Source: JBFJWU01 sp041623475 [NCBI: bacterium]
GTDB lineage: Bacteria > J088
Assembly: GCA_041623475.1 (NCBI GenBank)
Contig: JBFJWU010000057.1
Coordinates: forward strand, 1 to 13,373
Direction: 5' to 3'
Length of the DNA: 13,373 bases
The notes below the pieces were generated by a model that did no database searches, was not told the origin of the DNA, and saw only the letters and a list, made by a program, of their open reading frames with translations. Position 1 is the first letter of the stretch; each line of letters opens with the position of its first letter. Below are positions 1 to 7,562 of the stretch, piece by piece. The position numbers and the translations under genes are program-made.

Positions 1-526
1 GATAGACCGGGTCCGGACGGGATTTGATTTTGGGCAGCTTCGACACCTGGTAAACCGGCACCGGTTTCAACCCGGTCACGTCGTCAACGATCTCGGAGTC
101 CTCCGGTCGCATTCCCAGCGTATTTCCGGCACGAATCTGGAACGATCCCTCGCTGCCAAAGCTTTGCTTGCCGAGGCCAAAAACAGGCCGGGACTCGGCC
201 TGTTGGTCCACCTGCGTCGGCGGCGGCGCTGCATCAGCGGGATCGGTTTTTGTCAGGTCGACCACACGATCCGGCAATGCCCTGACCGGTTCCGGCGGCA
301 CCGGCTTGGCCGGTTCAACTGCGGGCTCGGGTTCAGGCGGTGGCGCCGGCGGCGCAATTTCGACGATATCGACGGGCTGCAGCGTATCGGCGTTGGGCAG
401 GTCCTTGTCGCCGCCCCCCAGCCACGCGAGCCCGACAACGGCCACGTGCAACAGGAGCGCACCAACCCAGGCAACCTGATACGTCCGGTCATCCCAGACC
501 GGAGGGCTGGCAATACCGGACGTCAA
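1..526 (-). CDS. tonB: TonB energy transducer, partial (C-terminal domain cut by window edge)
   Basis: TonB spans the periplasm and passes proton-motive energy from ExbB/ExbD to outer-membrane receptors. I translated this frame by hand: 175 codons are open to the left edge. A short cytoplasmic N terminus (1-16) is followed by one hydrophobic segment (about 17-36) containing a histidine (H27, in LLLHVAVVGL), comparable to the conserved TonB membrane histidine. Next comes a Pro/Glu-rich stretch (about 58-80, PPAPPPEPEP), then a less proline-rich linker. The last residues (VPVYQVSKLPKIKSRPDPVY) look like the entry to the TonB C-terminal beta domain, which lies outside the window. The proposed start is TTG at 524-526; its TTGA overlaps the exbD stop, and no ATG fits the frame nearby. 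A GAGGA-like ribosome site lies upstream. It is the last visible gene of the receptor-lipoprotein-exbB-exbD operon. The family call is firm from architecture and context; the exact start is less so. Confidence 0.8.
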   Translation of the reverse strand, partial: MTSGIASPPVWDDRTYQVAWVGALLLHVAVVGLAWLGGGDKDLPNADTLQPVDIVEIAPPAPPPEPEPAVEPAKPVPPEPVRALPDRVVDLTKTDPADAAPPPTQVDQQAESRPVFGLGKQSFGSEGSFQIRAGNTLGMRPEDSEIVDDVTGLKPVPVYQVSKLPKIKSRPDPVY

Positions 527-936
527 GGCTCTGGCTGATCCTCTTCGGCAGGCGCTACGTTGATCGCGTACTTTTCCACGCCTTCCTGGCGCAACAGGTC
601 AATCACACCGACGACATAACCATGGGGGGCGGCATTGTCTGCCGAAATCAAGGCCCGAACGTTTTCTTTGTCTCGGACCGCCTGGCGAAGCGCCACCTTA
701 TCGATACCGTCACCGTTAAGCAGCAATCCACCATCGGCCAGGACCGTAATTCCGACGTCAGTGCCTGATTCCGCTTCCCCGGTTGCCGCCTGCGGCAATT
801 CCAGTGGAATAGACTGGTCAAACATTGCTGGTGCCGTCAGCATGAAGATAATCAGCAGGACCAGGACAATATCCACAAACGGGACAATGTTGATCTCGCT
901 GAACGGCTCGTCACCACCGGATGCTGGTGCGGCCAC
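523..936 (-). CDS. exbD: ExbD/TolR-family biopolymer transport protein
   Basis: ExbD is the small stator-type subunit of the ExbBD proton channel that drives TonB. The 137-residue product has a short cytoplasmic N terminus with the family motif FSEINIVPFVDIVLVLLIIF (12-31). D22 in the single membrane helix (about 18-36) corresponds to the essential proton-carrying aspartate. A periplasmic domain ending in VIDLLRQEGVEKYAINV follows, as in ExbD/TolR. The open frame extends to 1038, but that would overlap the exbB tail by about 100 bases and add an arginine-rich segment not found in the family. I chose GTG at 934-936, two bases after the exbB stop, giving a normal family length. TolR is the alternative, but the receptor and tonB in the same operon favour ExbD. 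Confidence 0.92.
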   Translation of the reverse strand: MAAPASGGDEPFSEINIVPFVDIVLVLLIIFMLTAPAMFDQSIPLELPQAATGEAESGTDVGITVLADGGLLLNGDGIDKVALRQAVRDKENVRALISADNAAPHGYVVGVIDLLRQEGVEKYAINVAPAEEDQPEP

Positions 937-938
937 GG

Positions 939-1559
939 TCAGCGTTCCCGTGCCGCGGCCAGCCAGCCGCCGATTTCTTCGATTTCGTCGCGGACCTGGC
1001 TTGCCCTCCGGGAAAAGTAGTTGAAAGCCAGGACACACGGGATCGCCACCAACAGGCCCATCCCGGTCGCTACCAGGGCCTCGGCAATGCCACCCATAAC
1101 CGCGTTGGGATTACCTCCACCGGCTGCCGCCAGGTCCCGAAACGCCTGCATAATCCCGAAGACAGTTCCCAGCAGACCTATAAACGGTGCATTGGCACCG
1201 AGGGTCCCCAGAACCGATGCCCGGTTCATCAGCATTCGCCGCAAATTTCCGGCTGCGTTGCGGATCTGCGCCTGTACCGCAGCGTCCTGCCCGCCGGTAT
1301 TCCAGACATCGACGAACAGACCGCCCAGTTCGCCAGCCTGGTCGGGAACCCAGTCCCCGGGCCGGTCGGCCGCGACCAATCCCGATCGAACCTGCTCCAG
1401 TGCTGACTCGATTGGCGGCAGTGTGCGACGAAAGACGACAACGCGGTCGATAATGATCGCCGTCGCCCAGATACTCAACCCGATCAATAACCAGAGCACC
1501 ACCGTGTCAGCGCCACCCGTCAGGTTCAGCAATATTTCTACCAGGCTTCCTTCTTGCAT
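939..1559 (-). CDS. exbB: ExbB, MotA/TolQ/ExbB proton channel family protein
   Basis: ExbB is the inner-membrane multi-helix subunit of the TonB motor. The 206-residue product has a short periplasmic N terminus, a first membrane helix (about 19-43, VVLWLLIGLSIWATAIIIDR), a cytoplasmic loop, and two C-terminal helices. These carry the family hallmarks: LGTLGANAPFIGLLGTVFGI (117-136) and IAEALVATGMGLLVAIPCVL (158-177). Threonines in the LGTV and ALVATGMGLL segments correspond to the conserved pore-lining positions of ExbB/TolQ. The ATG start is supported by a GGGGAA ribosome-binding site seven bases upstream (1567-1572). It follows the lipoprotein gene after 47 bases and directly precedes exbD with a 2-base gap. 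It lacks the long N-terminal periplasmic extension of some ExbB proteins. Confidence 0.94.
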   Translation of the reverse strand: MQEGSLVEILLNLTGGADTVVLWLLIGLSIWATAIIIDRVVVFRRTLPPIESALEQVRSGLVAADRPGDWVPDQAGELGGLFVDVWNTGGQDAAVQAQIRNAAGNLRRMLMNRASVLGTLGANAPFIGLLGTVFGIMQAFRDLAAAGGGNPNAVMGGIAEALVATGMGLLVAIPCVLAFNYFSRRASQVRDEIEEIGGWLAAARER

Positions 1560-1566
1560 TGTCTAA

Positions 1567-1572
1567 TTCCCC
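1567..1572 (-). promoter_or_regulatory. Ribosome-binding site of exbB
   Basis: GGGGAA on the minus strand, seven bases before the exbB ATG, in the 47-base gap after the lipoprotein gene. It fixes the exbB start. No terminator-like hairpin with a T-run is visible in this gap, so the operon probably continues through it. Confidence 0.7.
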
Positions 1573-1606
1573 AGTCAGTTAATTTTCAATACGTGCTTGA
1601 ATCGAA

Positions 1607-2935
1607 TCATGGCTGCCACGTTCGAACCGGATAACCGACCATTGGCGTCAGCGTTTGCGGCAACGAATGACGGAGGAACGGATCCCGGTCCAGATCATCC
1701 AGGACCGTCGTTGCGGTCACGTTTGCCCCGGTTGTCAACGGCATCGCCGATTCGATCCGTCCTGTCACGCCGTGGGGCAGAACCGCTGTGTAGGTCAGCG
1801 CCACACTGAACTGATGCCGTGTGTCCGGCTCCAGGGCCAGATGCGCCGGTTCCGTAACCGACAGCCAGATCATTCGCTGCCCCTCTGCAAGCAGTACGTT
1901 GCCAATCCCGTTCCTGTGCGGCTCACGTGGCGGCTGGGCGGCATCGATTTCCATGCCGATGTTTGCCGTACCGCCCTGCCGGTCATAAATCGTTGCCTGG
2001 ACGGTCACCAGTGGATATTGCTGCGGGTCGATTTTGGGCGCCGACAACCCACCACCCTTGACGTCGAAGGGTACCCAGTCGGCCGACGTCAGGCTCATTG
2101 GATAAAAGGTCCCCTCGGTCGCCAACAGATCTATTTCGGGTTTGTTGTAGCCCGGTTCGGCTGGGGCCGGGTTGGTGGCCAGGTCACCGTCGAAAAATAC
2201 AGGTTCGATCCGCAGACCCTGCCGCGTCGTAAACCCGGTCGCATGGCGTACCGGACGGGTCACCGCCTGCCGCCGTTCCAGCAAGTCCTCGGTCATTCCG
2301 ATCGAGTACTCGCCGTCGTCAGGAACGACAGCCAGCTTGACCCGCTTGATCACCGGATTTTGATTCAGCCGGACGCGGATCGCGTCGGCGACTTCATCGT
2401 TGGTCGGTTCCCGCGCCTCCCCGGTTTCGTCCTCGATATTCCGCCGCAGAACTCGTCGAACCAGCTCGGGCAGGACGATACGAACCTGCTTGAAACCCTT
2501 GAACTCCTCGTCGCCGACTTTGACTGATGCCAGTACGTACAACGGCACCGTGTCAAAAATATCCCCGGCCGGGAACTCGCCGGGGTCGATTTCAGGCAGT
2601 GCCCCTGTCACCGTTGTACCGCTGCCCAGATAGAACAGCTCGTTTTCCGGGTCGTCGATGCTGTCTGGATCCGACAAGTCCTGGTTGATCGCCGGAAAAT
2701 CCGCCCGTGGCGGGTTGATAACCAGATACCACTGGATCGTCGGCCGACGGAATTCCGGATCGAAGATTTTCACGGATGCTGTGACCTGGGCTGGCGGGGA
2801 TATTGCGCTGGGACTGGCATCCATATGAACGATGCGTGCGCCGTCCAGTTTCGCACCGGTTTCCATACTGCACGCCGACGCTCCCACCAGCGTCCCGACA
2901 ACAAATATCAATGGCCTCACGTCTCGCCGTGCCAT
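1607..2935 (-). CDS. Putative outer-membrane lipoprotein of unknown function, TonB-operon member
   Basis: I do not recognise a family. The N terminus (MARRDVRPLIFVVGTLVGASAC) has a positively charged start, a hydrophobic core and a candidate lipobox ASAC with the lipidated cysteine at residue 22. Serine at +2 would not retain it in the inner membrane. The remaining ~420 residues look like soluble periplasmic or surface beta-rich protein with no further membrane segment. Near 160-175 there is an Arg-rich then acidic stretch (LVRRVLRRNIEDE). I chose ATG at 2933-2935, two bases after the receptor stop. A TTG two codons earlier (2939-2941) overlaps the stop (TTGA) and is the alternative; both keep the lipobox. 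The gene lies between the receptor and exbB, so by inference it may be a surface or periplasmic partner helping the receptor bind or deliver its substrate. The lipobox is not ideal (Ala at -3), so a cleaved signal peptide is possible. Confidence 0.72.
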   Translation of the reverse strand: MARRDVRPLIFVVGTLVGASACSMETGAKLDGARIVHMDASPSAISPPAQVTASVKIFDPEFRRPTIQWYLVINPPRADFPAINQDLSDPDSIDDPENELFYLGSGTTVTGALPEIDPGEFPAGDIFDTVPLYVLASVKVGDEEFKGFKQVRIVLPELVRRVLRRNIEDETGEAREPTNDEVADAIRVRLNQNPVIKRVKLAVVPDDGEYSIGMTEDLLERRQAVTRPVRHATGFTTRQGLRIEPVFFDGDLATNPAPAEPGYNKPEIDLLATEGTFYPMSLTSADWVPFDVKGGGLSAPKIDPQQYPLVTVQATIYDRQGGTANIGMEIDAAQPPREPHRNGIGNVLLAEGQRMIWLSVTEPAHLALEPDTRHQFSVALTYTAVLPHGVTGRIESAMPLTTGANVTATTVLDDLDRDPFLRHSLPQTLTPMVGYPVRTWQP

Positions 2936-2937
2936 GA

Positions 2938-5484
2938 TCAAAACTCTGCTTCCAACCCGATGTAGGGAAAGAACGGAAAGCCGTTCGCGGTTTCCCGTTC
3001 TCGGGTTTTGTCGTTGAATTCAGTAAAGACAATGTTCTTGTAATTGGTCGTATTGATAATCTCGAACAGCCAGGCCAGGTTCCAGGTGTCAAACAACCAG
3101 GTGCGCTTGACCCGTGTATCCAGGCGCAGGTACGGTCGCTGACGCTCATTCAGTTCACCAAAGATCGGGATATATGATGCCCTGTCGCCAAAATACAGAG
3201 TCTGCAGCAGTTCTTCCTGGGGATTTCCGGACGCGACACGAAACGCACCACCGACTTCCCACTTGGCAGAAGGCACCCAACTGGCGACCAGGTTGAATAC
3301 ATGCGGCTGGTCGAATGCGAAGGGCTCTTCTGGAAAACCAGGCTGGACCCTGCGGAAACTACGGGTAAAGCTGTAGTTGACCCAACCGGAAACCTTCTCG
3401 GTCAGTGGCTTACGCAGCGAGAACTCGAAACCGTAGGCACGTCCCTTACCCCAGTTCTGGTACCTGGGTTCACCCAGCGGTTCGGGATTTTCGGTAATCA
3501 GGTGATCGATCCACTTGTAAAACAACTCGACCTGGGTATCCAGGTTCCAGACGATTGTCTCCTGCCAACCAACCATGGTGTGGTGGGCCCGGTTAGGACC
3601 GGCATCCGGGTTACCGACAGGATCGGGTGCTGTCTCGATACCTTTCGGGGACTGGTGGTAAATACCGTACCCGGTCTTGAATGTTCCATATTCATCGGTC
3701 GGGTACAAAAACAGTGCCCGGGGGTCGGCAGTTTCAACGTTGTCGCTGTAAAAGTTGAGCCGCCCGCCGACAGCTGCCTGCGGACCTCCCTGCGGCCCGA
3801 CGCGAAACTCGGTGTACGCCCCGCCACTGTAAAACTTGTCCGTCGCATCGAACAGCAGGCGTTCGACGGTAAAGAAATCGTAATCAAATTCACCCGGACG
3901 GGGCGGACGGGGAAAGAAGATGTTGATTTCTTGGCGCGTATATAACCAATCCATGCCTGCAGCGACCAGCAACAGGCGGTGCAGACGGGTTTCCCAATCA
4001 GTACGAACGGTCAACGTATCCTGGGAAATTCTGAATCGTTCGCTGTTGGCCAGGTTCAGTTCAAATGCGGTACGGGTAAATCCCGCCAGGGTCGTGCCTG
4101 TCAACGCCTGCCCCGCATAACTGGCATTCAGCGTCTGGCTGTGCTGGTTAATGGTCTGTGAAAACGCATTGAATGGACTGTCCGGGTCCAGTTGTCGATT
4201 CTCCTCACCGATCAGGGCCAGCTCGTCCTGGGCACCAAAAACGAAACCGCGCAATGTCCATTTGCCCTTGCGGCCAACCAAACGAGACTGGTAATCACGG
4301 AATTTGGGAAGTGTACTGAAATTTACACCGGCGCGATCGGGAATGACTTTGTCGATGAACAAGTGGGCGTAGCTGCTGCGCGCCCCAATTTGCATCCCGG
4401 CCTTGTCGCCCAACGGGCCCTCGGCATATGCTTCGCTCAGCAGGCTGCTGACCAGTGCACGACCCTGCCAACGGTCCGTTTTTGGATCACGGATTCGGAC
4501 ATCGAGTACCCCCCCGATCGCATCCCCGTAACGCACACTGAAGTTGCTGGGATACAGGACGACCTCTTGAATCAGTTCTGTGGCCACAATGCTTTTGATC
4601 GAGCCAAAATGAAAAACGAACGGCACCTCGATACCATCCAGGAAAATCTTGGTATCCCGTGAGTCGCTGCCGCGGACGATCAATTCCCCGGAGAACTCGT
4701 TCGTCTGGCTGACACTGGGCAATTTCTGGACCACACGTATCGCGTCATCAAATGTCCCGGGAACGCTTCGCAATTCCCTGGTATCCAACCGTACTCGACT
4801 GACTTCTGCACGCTCGCGCTCCGCTTCTACGACCAGTTCCAGCGGTGAGAGTCCTTCGGGAACAAGCCGGTAGACGACCTCCAGTCGCTCGGCGGCACTG
4901 ACCGACTCGGCAAACTGCGCGATCCGGTAACCCGGTGCCGAGACGACAACCGTAATCGCACCCGGCGACGTCCGGAGGCGAAATACGCCGCTGGCGTTAG
5001 TAGACGTCACGGCACCGCTTGACGGAAGCGTCACCTGGACACCCGGCAACAAGCGTCGGGATCCCTGCTCATATACGGTACCGGTCAGGAACCCTGTCAC
5101 GATTGGAGGGGCACGATACGGTGGTGGCACCTCGATTTCGACTTCCACATCAGCATCGAACGGCACTCCGTCGCGCGTCGCCGGCGCAAACGGGGTTCGC
5201 AGCAACGCGTCGATAACCGGCCTGGTAAAGGGGTCGGCCGACGCCTGCAGTACCGTAACATTGGTAACGTTGCCGCTGGCCAGGACGGTAAAGCGGACCG
5301 CGACAACCCCGGTTGAACGGGTCGTCACGTTGTCCGGGTAATCGATCCGGGGATCCGTCAACGGTGCCGGCGCAACCAGCACGGGTTGCGTGTCCTGCTG
5401 GGCGTGCGCTGGTATTGCCGTGCCCCCGATGACCAAGGTCAGGACTGCGATCGCAACGTTATTCAAAATCCGATCGGGAAACAT
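2938..5484 (-). CDS. TonB-dependent receptor with N-terminal TonB-like domain and carboxypeptidase-regulatory-like domain
   Basis: An outer-membrane gated channel for TonB-driven import; the substrate cannot be read from the sequence. Domains in the 848-residue product: signal peptide (1-28, cleavage after AHA); a TonB C-terminal-like domain (about 41-120, DPRIDYPDN... then STGVVAVRFTVLASGNVTNV and ALLRTPFAPA); a carboxypeptidase-regulatory-like beta-sandwich (about 130-208, GTVYEQGSRRLLPGVQVTLP); a possible TonB box (about 215-220, LELVVEA); a plug (about 225-335, with KIFLDGIEVPFVFHFG and NFSVRYGDAIGGVLDVR); and a barrel to the end, closing with Phe, as usual for Bam-inserted barrels. The open frame begins at a TTG (5527-5529), but ATG at 5482-5484 gives a clean signal peptide and was chosen. 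It is the first gene of the receptor-lipoprotein-exbBD-tonB operon, and its stop nearly touches the lipoprotein start. Receptors with a fused TonB-like domain occur in deltaproteobacterial-type genomes, but their mechanism is unclear. Confidence 0.93.
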   Translation of the reverse strand: MFPDRILNNVAIAVLTLVIGGTAIPAHAQQDTQPVLVAPAPLTDPRIDYPDNVTTRSTGVVAVRFTVLASGNVTNVTVLQASADPFTRPVIDALLRTPFAPATRDGVPFDADVEVEIEVPPPYRAPPIVTGFLTGTVYEQGSRRLLPGVQVTLPSSGAVTSTNASGVFRLRTSPGAITVVVSAPGYRIAQFAESVSAAERLEVVYRLVPEGLSPLELVVEAERERAEVSRVRLDTRELRSVPGTFDDAIRVVQKLPSVSQTNEFSGELIVRGSDSRDTKIFLDGIEVPFVFHFGSIKSIVATELIQEVVLYPSNFSVRYGDAIGGVLDVRIRDPKTDRWQGRALVSSLLSEAYAEGPLGDKAGMQIGARSSYAHLFIDKVIPDRAGVNFSTLPKFRDYQSRLVGRKGKWTLRGFVFGAQDELALIGEENRQLDPDSPFNAFSQTINQHSQTLNASYAGQALTGTTLAGFTRTAFELNLANSERFRISQDTLTVRTDWETRLHRLLLVAAGMDWLYTRQEINIFFPRPPRPGEFDYDFFTVERLLFDATDKFYSGGAYTEFRVGPQGGPQAAVGGRLNFYSDNVETADPRALFLYPTDEYGTFKTGYGIYHQSPKGIETAPDPVGNPDAGPNRAHHTMVGWQETIVWNLDTQVELFYKWIDHLITENPEPLGEPRYQNWGKGRAYGFEFSLRKPLTEKVSGWVNYSFTRSFRRVQPGFPEEPFAFDQPHVFNLVASWVPSAKWEVGGAFRVASGNPQEELLQTLYFGDRASYIPIFGELNERQRPYLRLDTRVKRTWLFDTWNLAWLFEIINTTNYKNIVFTEFNDKTRERETANGFPFFPYIGLEAEF

Positions 5485-5557
5485 GTCCGCTTCACGTTCA
5501 GTACCGCCATCGGCAATGGTCGCTGGCAACCAGGATGGGTCGCCGGGGCTTTATTTC

Positions 5558-5563
5558 ATTATC
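5558..5563 (-). promoter_or_regulatory. Weak -10-like element upstream of receptor operon
   Basis: GATAAT on the minus strand matches five of six positions of a sigma-70 -10 box and lies about 75 bases before the chosen receptor ATG. No good -35 box is visible at the usual spacing, so this is only a candidate. The 124-base gap (5485-5608) also holds the stem-loop at 5569-5594 and the unused TTG start at 5527-5529. Confidence 0.25.
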
Positions 5564-5568
5564 GGGGA

Positions 5569-5594
5569 TTTGCCGGCGGTTTCGCAGCGGCAAA
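5569..5594 (-). terminator. Stem-loop between the ABC operon and the TonB operon (possible terminator)
   Basis: On the minus strand, TTTGCCG pairs with CGGCAAA (7 base pairs). An inner GCG/CGC extends the helix after a 2-base CT bulge, closing an AAAC loop. It begins about 14 bases after the stop codon of the beta-barrel gene, where a terminator of the ABC operon would be expected. No T-run follows, so it is not a standard Rho-independent terminator. It could instead protect the 3' end or attenuate read-through into the receptor operon. Confidence 0.35.
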
Positions 5595-5608
5595 ACATGA
5601 TTTCGGTC

Positions 5609-6835
5609 CTACAAAAACCACCGTGCGTACAACCCGGCACCCCTGGGCGCAATGCCGAACTCCGACCGGGGTTCCGGAATGGCTCCGGACAAGTCCGCCC
5701 GCCTTCCGCCCGTCAGCCATCCAAACAATGACAGGTCCGCCTCATCACTTACAGACCAGGTCAGCCGTGGCTGCCAGAACGTGGATCCGTCGATGACATT
5801 GACAAGACCGGACCCGTCCAGCCGCACCAGTGGATGCGCTTCGTAGCTCGCCGATACAAACCAGTACGCGGCAGCCGACAGAAACTGCCACCCCTCGGCA
5901 ACAGGCCCCGCGGACTGTACAAGAATCAGGTCCGCGGAATCCCGCGCACCCGAATCCTGGTACAGGATTCCACTGCTCAGCAGGACCTCGCCCTTGACAA
6001 ACCCGTCGGCTCCGGCAACAACGGAAGCCGCCGCGCGCGGCCCTCCTCCGGGGGCAAATTCCCCGCGACGCTGTACCAATGCGGCCTCAGCCCAAACTGC
6101 TGCCCGACCGACTTCGCCCTCCAGCCCCAGGCCCCCGAATCCACGCTGCCGAAATCGCCCGGCCAGTGCCTCGATGTCGAACAGGCCCCACTGCAGCCGC
6201 GACCGCGCAACAGCGGCAAAATCGCCGATCGGATCGCTGCCAACCAGGATCAATTCCGCTTCCCCTGTGTCGCCAACCCCGGTTCGAATTCGCAGCGCAT
6301 CGACGCCAGGCCTGAACGTGCTGTCCAGGTCACCGGGCGCAAATGGCGCCAGTATGTCCAGGACGCTGACAAAATGACTGGTACCCAGCCCGATTGGTTG
6401 CCGTCCCAGTTGCAGGTCCAGGGGGCCCGCGCGGAAAGCAACATCGGCACGGTCGATCCACCCCTGGACCAGGACGTCATTGTCGGCAACCGGACGCCAG
6501 CGCAGACTGTGGAATCGCAACGGAACCGCAGTGCCCAGAAATGACGCGCCAGGTGAACCCGCCAGCATTCCGCCTGCGTCACTGGAGAATGTTCCGTTGA
6601 TTTCCAGTTCCAGGTCCGCGCGCCCACGGTCAAACTTGACGGCCACGTTCGGTCGGGCACGCGTGTCACTGATGCCTTGCCAGCCGTCGGGCAACAGCGC
6701 CCCGTTGTCCTGCCAGTGCAGCACGGCTGTTGACTGACGAATCGCAGCACCCGCCTGCCAGTCTGTGCCCGCCCGCGCCCCGGTGGCTGGCAAAGCCGCC
6801 AGCAGCACCCAGATTGTCAGCCACGTCGCGCGCAC
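5609..6835 (-). CDS. Predicted outer-membrane beta-barrel protein, last gene of Lol/MacB-like ABC operon
   Basis: The 408-residue product begins with a classic signal peptide (about 1-22, hydrophobic TIWVLLAALPATG, cleavage after ARA). The rest alternates short polar turns (Gly, Asp, Arg) with amphipathic strands such as RADLELEINGTF, PLRFHSLRWRPV and GPLDLQLGRQPIGLG, ending GLYARWFL. This looks like a porin- or alginate-export-like barrel, but I cannot name a family. The GTG start (6833-6835) lies six bases after the ATPase stop, so translation is probably coupled. Its place behind an ATPase, two permeases and a LolA-like protein suggests it is the outer-membrane end of that system, by analogy with operons that pair a LolA-like protein with a barrel. 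No outer-membrane lipoprotein resembling LolB is present. The barrel assignment rests on pattern, not on a recognised motif. Confidence 0.75.
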   Translation of the reverse strand: MRATWLTIWVLLAALPATGARAGTDWQAGAAIRQSTAVLHWQDNGALLPDGWQGISDTRARPNVAVKFDRGRADLELEINGTFSSDAGGMLAGSPGASFLGTAVPLRFHSLRWRPVADNDVLVQGWIDRADVAFRAGPLDLQLGRQPIGLGTSHFVSVLDILAPFAPGDLDSTFRPGVDALRIRTGVGDTGEAELILVGSDPIGDFAAVARSRLQWGLFDIEALAGRFRQRGFGGLGLEGEVGRAAVWAEAALVQRRGEFAPGGGPRAAASVVAGADGFVKGEVLLSSGILYQDSGARDSADLILVQSAGPVAEGWQFLSAAAYWFVSASYEAHPLVRLDGSGLVNVIDGSTFWQPRLTWSVSDEADLSLFGWLTGGRRADLSGAIPEPRSEFGIAPRGAGLYARWFL

Positions 6836-6841
6836 GCTGTT

Positions 6842-7549
6842 CTATTCCTGGCCCTGCCTGGTATCCGACTGAATGCGACCATCGCGCATCCGAATGACCC
6901 GGCGGGCGTTGTCGATAACCATCGGGTCATGGGTACTGAACAGAAAGGTAACGCCATCCCGTTCGTTCATCTCGCGCATGTGTGCAAGGAGCGCTTTTGC
7001 GGTTTCTGAATCGAGGTTCGCAGTTGGTTCGTCGGCAAGGATAATCGCAGGATTACTGGCCACCGCACGGGCGACAGCCACACGTTGCTGCTGGCCACCG
7101 CTCAATTGGTTTGGAAAACGATCGGCCAACCCATCCAGGCCCAGCGCCGAAAATATTTCATCGATCCGGGCATGACGGCGCGCCTGCTCGACGCCCTGGA
7201 CAAGCATGACAAACTCGGCATTTTCCCGGGCTGTGAGGACCGGGATCAGGTTGTATGCCTGGAAGACGAAGCCGACGTGACGCAGGCGCAGGTCCGTCAA
7301 CTCATTGTCTGTCTTGTCGTGGGTGCTTTCGCCGCGAACATGGATCTCGCCCGAATCTGGCCGATCCAGCCCACCAATCAGGTTCAGCAAGGTTGTCTTG
7401 CCGCTGCCGGACGGACCTGCAAGGGCAACAAACTCGCCCGACTGAATCTCCAGGTCGACTTGGTCAACGGCACGGATCTCGGTGTCAGCCTGGTAGTAGA
7501 TTCGCGAAGCCGCGCTGATCTTGATTGCCAGTGTTTGTTCATTGTTCAT
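6842..7549 (-). CDS. ABC transporter ATP-binding protein, LolD/MacB type
   Basis: This cytoplasmic ATPase powers the two FtsX-type permeases encoded upstream. The 235-residue product has all nucleotide-binding motifs: Walker A GPSGSGKTT (45-53), Q-loop Gln97 (GFVFQAYNLIPVLTARENAE), signature LSGGQ (149-153), Walker B IILADE (169-174) with the D-loop NLDSE, and the H-loop histidine (THD, H207). Length and LNLIGGLDRPDSGEI/NLIPVLTARENAE match the LolD/MacB/FtsE group, whose members do not import through a classical channel but drive periplasmic conformational work. The open frame extends to 7582, but ATG at 7547-7549 has a near-perfect GGAGGAACCA ribosome site just upstream (7551-7560), which decides the start. 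It follows the second permease by 13 bases. It could be called lolD-like, but orthology to LolD is not shown. Confidence 0.95.
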   Translation of the reverse strand: MNNEQTLAIKISAASRIYYQADTEIRAVDQVDLEIQSGEFVALAGPSGSGKTTLLNLIGGLDRPDSGEIHVRGESTHDKTDNELTDLRLRHVGFVFQAYNLIPVLTARENAEFVMLVQGVEQARRHARIDEIFSALGLDGLADRFPNQLSGGQQQRVAVARAVASNPAIILADEPTANLDSETAKALLAHMREMNERDGVTFLFSTHDPMVIDNARRVIRMRDGRIQSDTRQGQE

Positions 7550-7550
7550 C

Positions 7551-7560
7551 TGGTTCCTCC
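7551..7560 (-). promoter_or_regulatory. Strong ribosome-binding site of the ABC ATPase gene
   Basis: GGAGGAACCA lies on the minus strand immediately before the ATG. It is the strongest Shine-Dalgarno match in the window and the reason for rejecting the longer start at 7582. The ATPase may therefore be made at a higher level than the permeases, which begin at TTG or overlap the preceding stop. Confidence 0.8.
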
Positions 7561-7562
7561 GG

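Noticed and set aside
937-1038. Longer exbD start reaching 1038
   Set aside because: It would overlap the exbB coding end by about 100 bases and add an arginine-rich N terminus unlike ExbD; the GTG at 934-936 gives the normal length.
1655-2527. Long plus-strand open frame (290 codons) opposite the lipoprotein gene
   Set aside because: It is antisense to a gene with a signal peptide and operon context, and has no recognisable domain or signal; long antisense frames are common in GC-rich DNA.
3301-3945. Plus-strand open frame (214 codons) opposite the receptor barrel
   Set aside because: It is a shadow of a clear receptor coding frame, with no ribosome site or domain evidence.
5485-5529. TTG start of the receptor at 5529
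   Set aside because: It would place 15 polar and charged residues before the signal peptide; the ATG at 5482-5484 starts right at a clean signal sequence.
5834-6544. Plus-strand open frame (236 codons) opposite the beta-barrel gene
   Set aside because: Its translation is rich in Pro, Arg and Gln with no domain, and it lies wholly within the coding strand of a plausible exported barrel protein.
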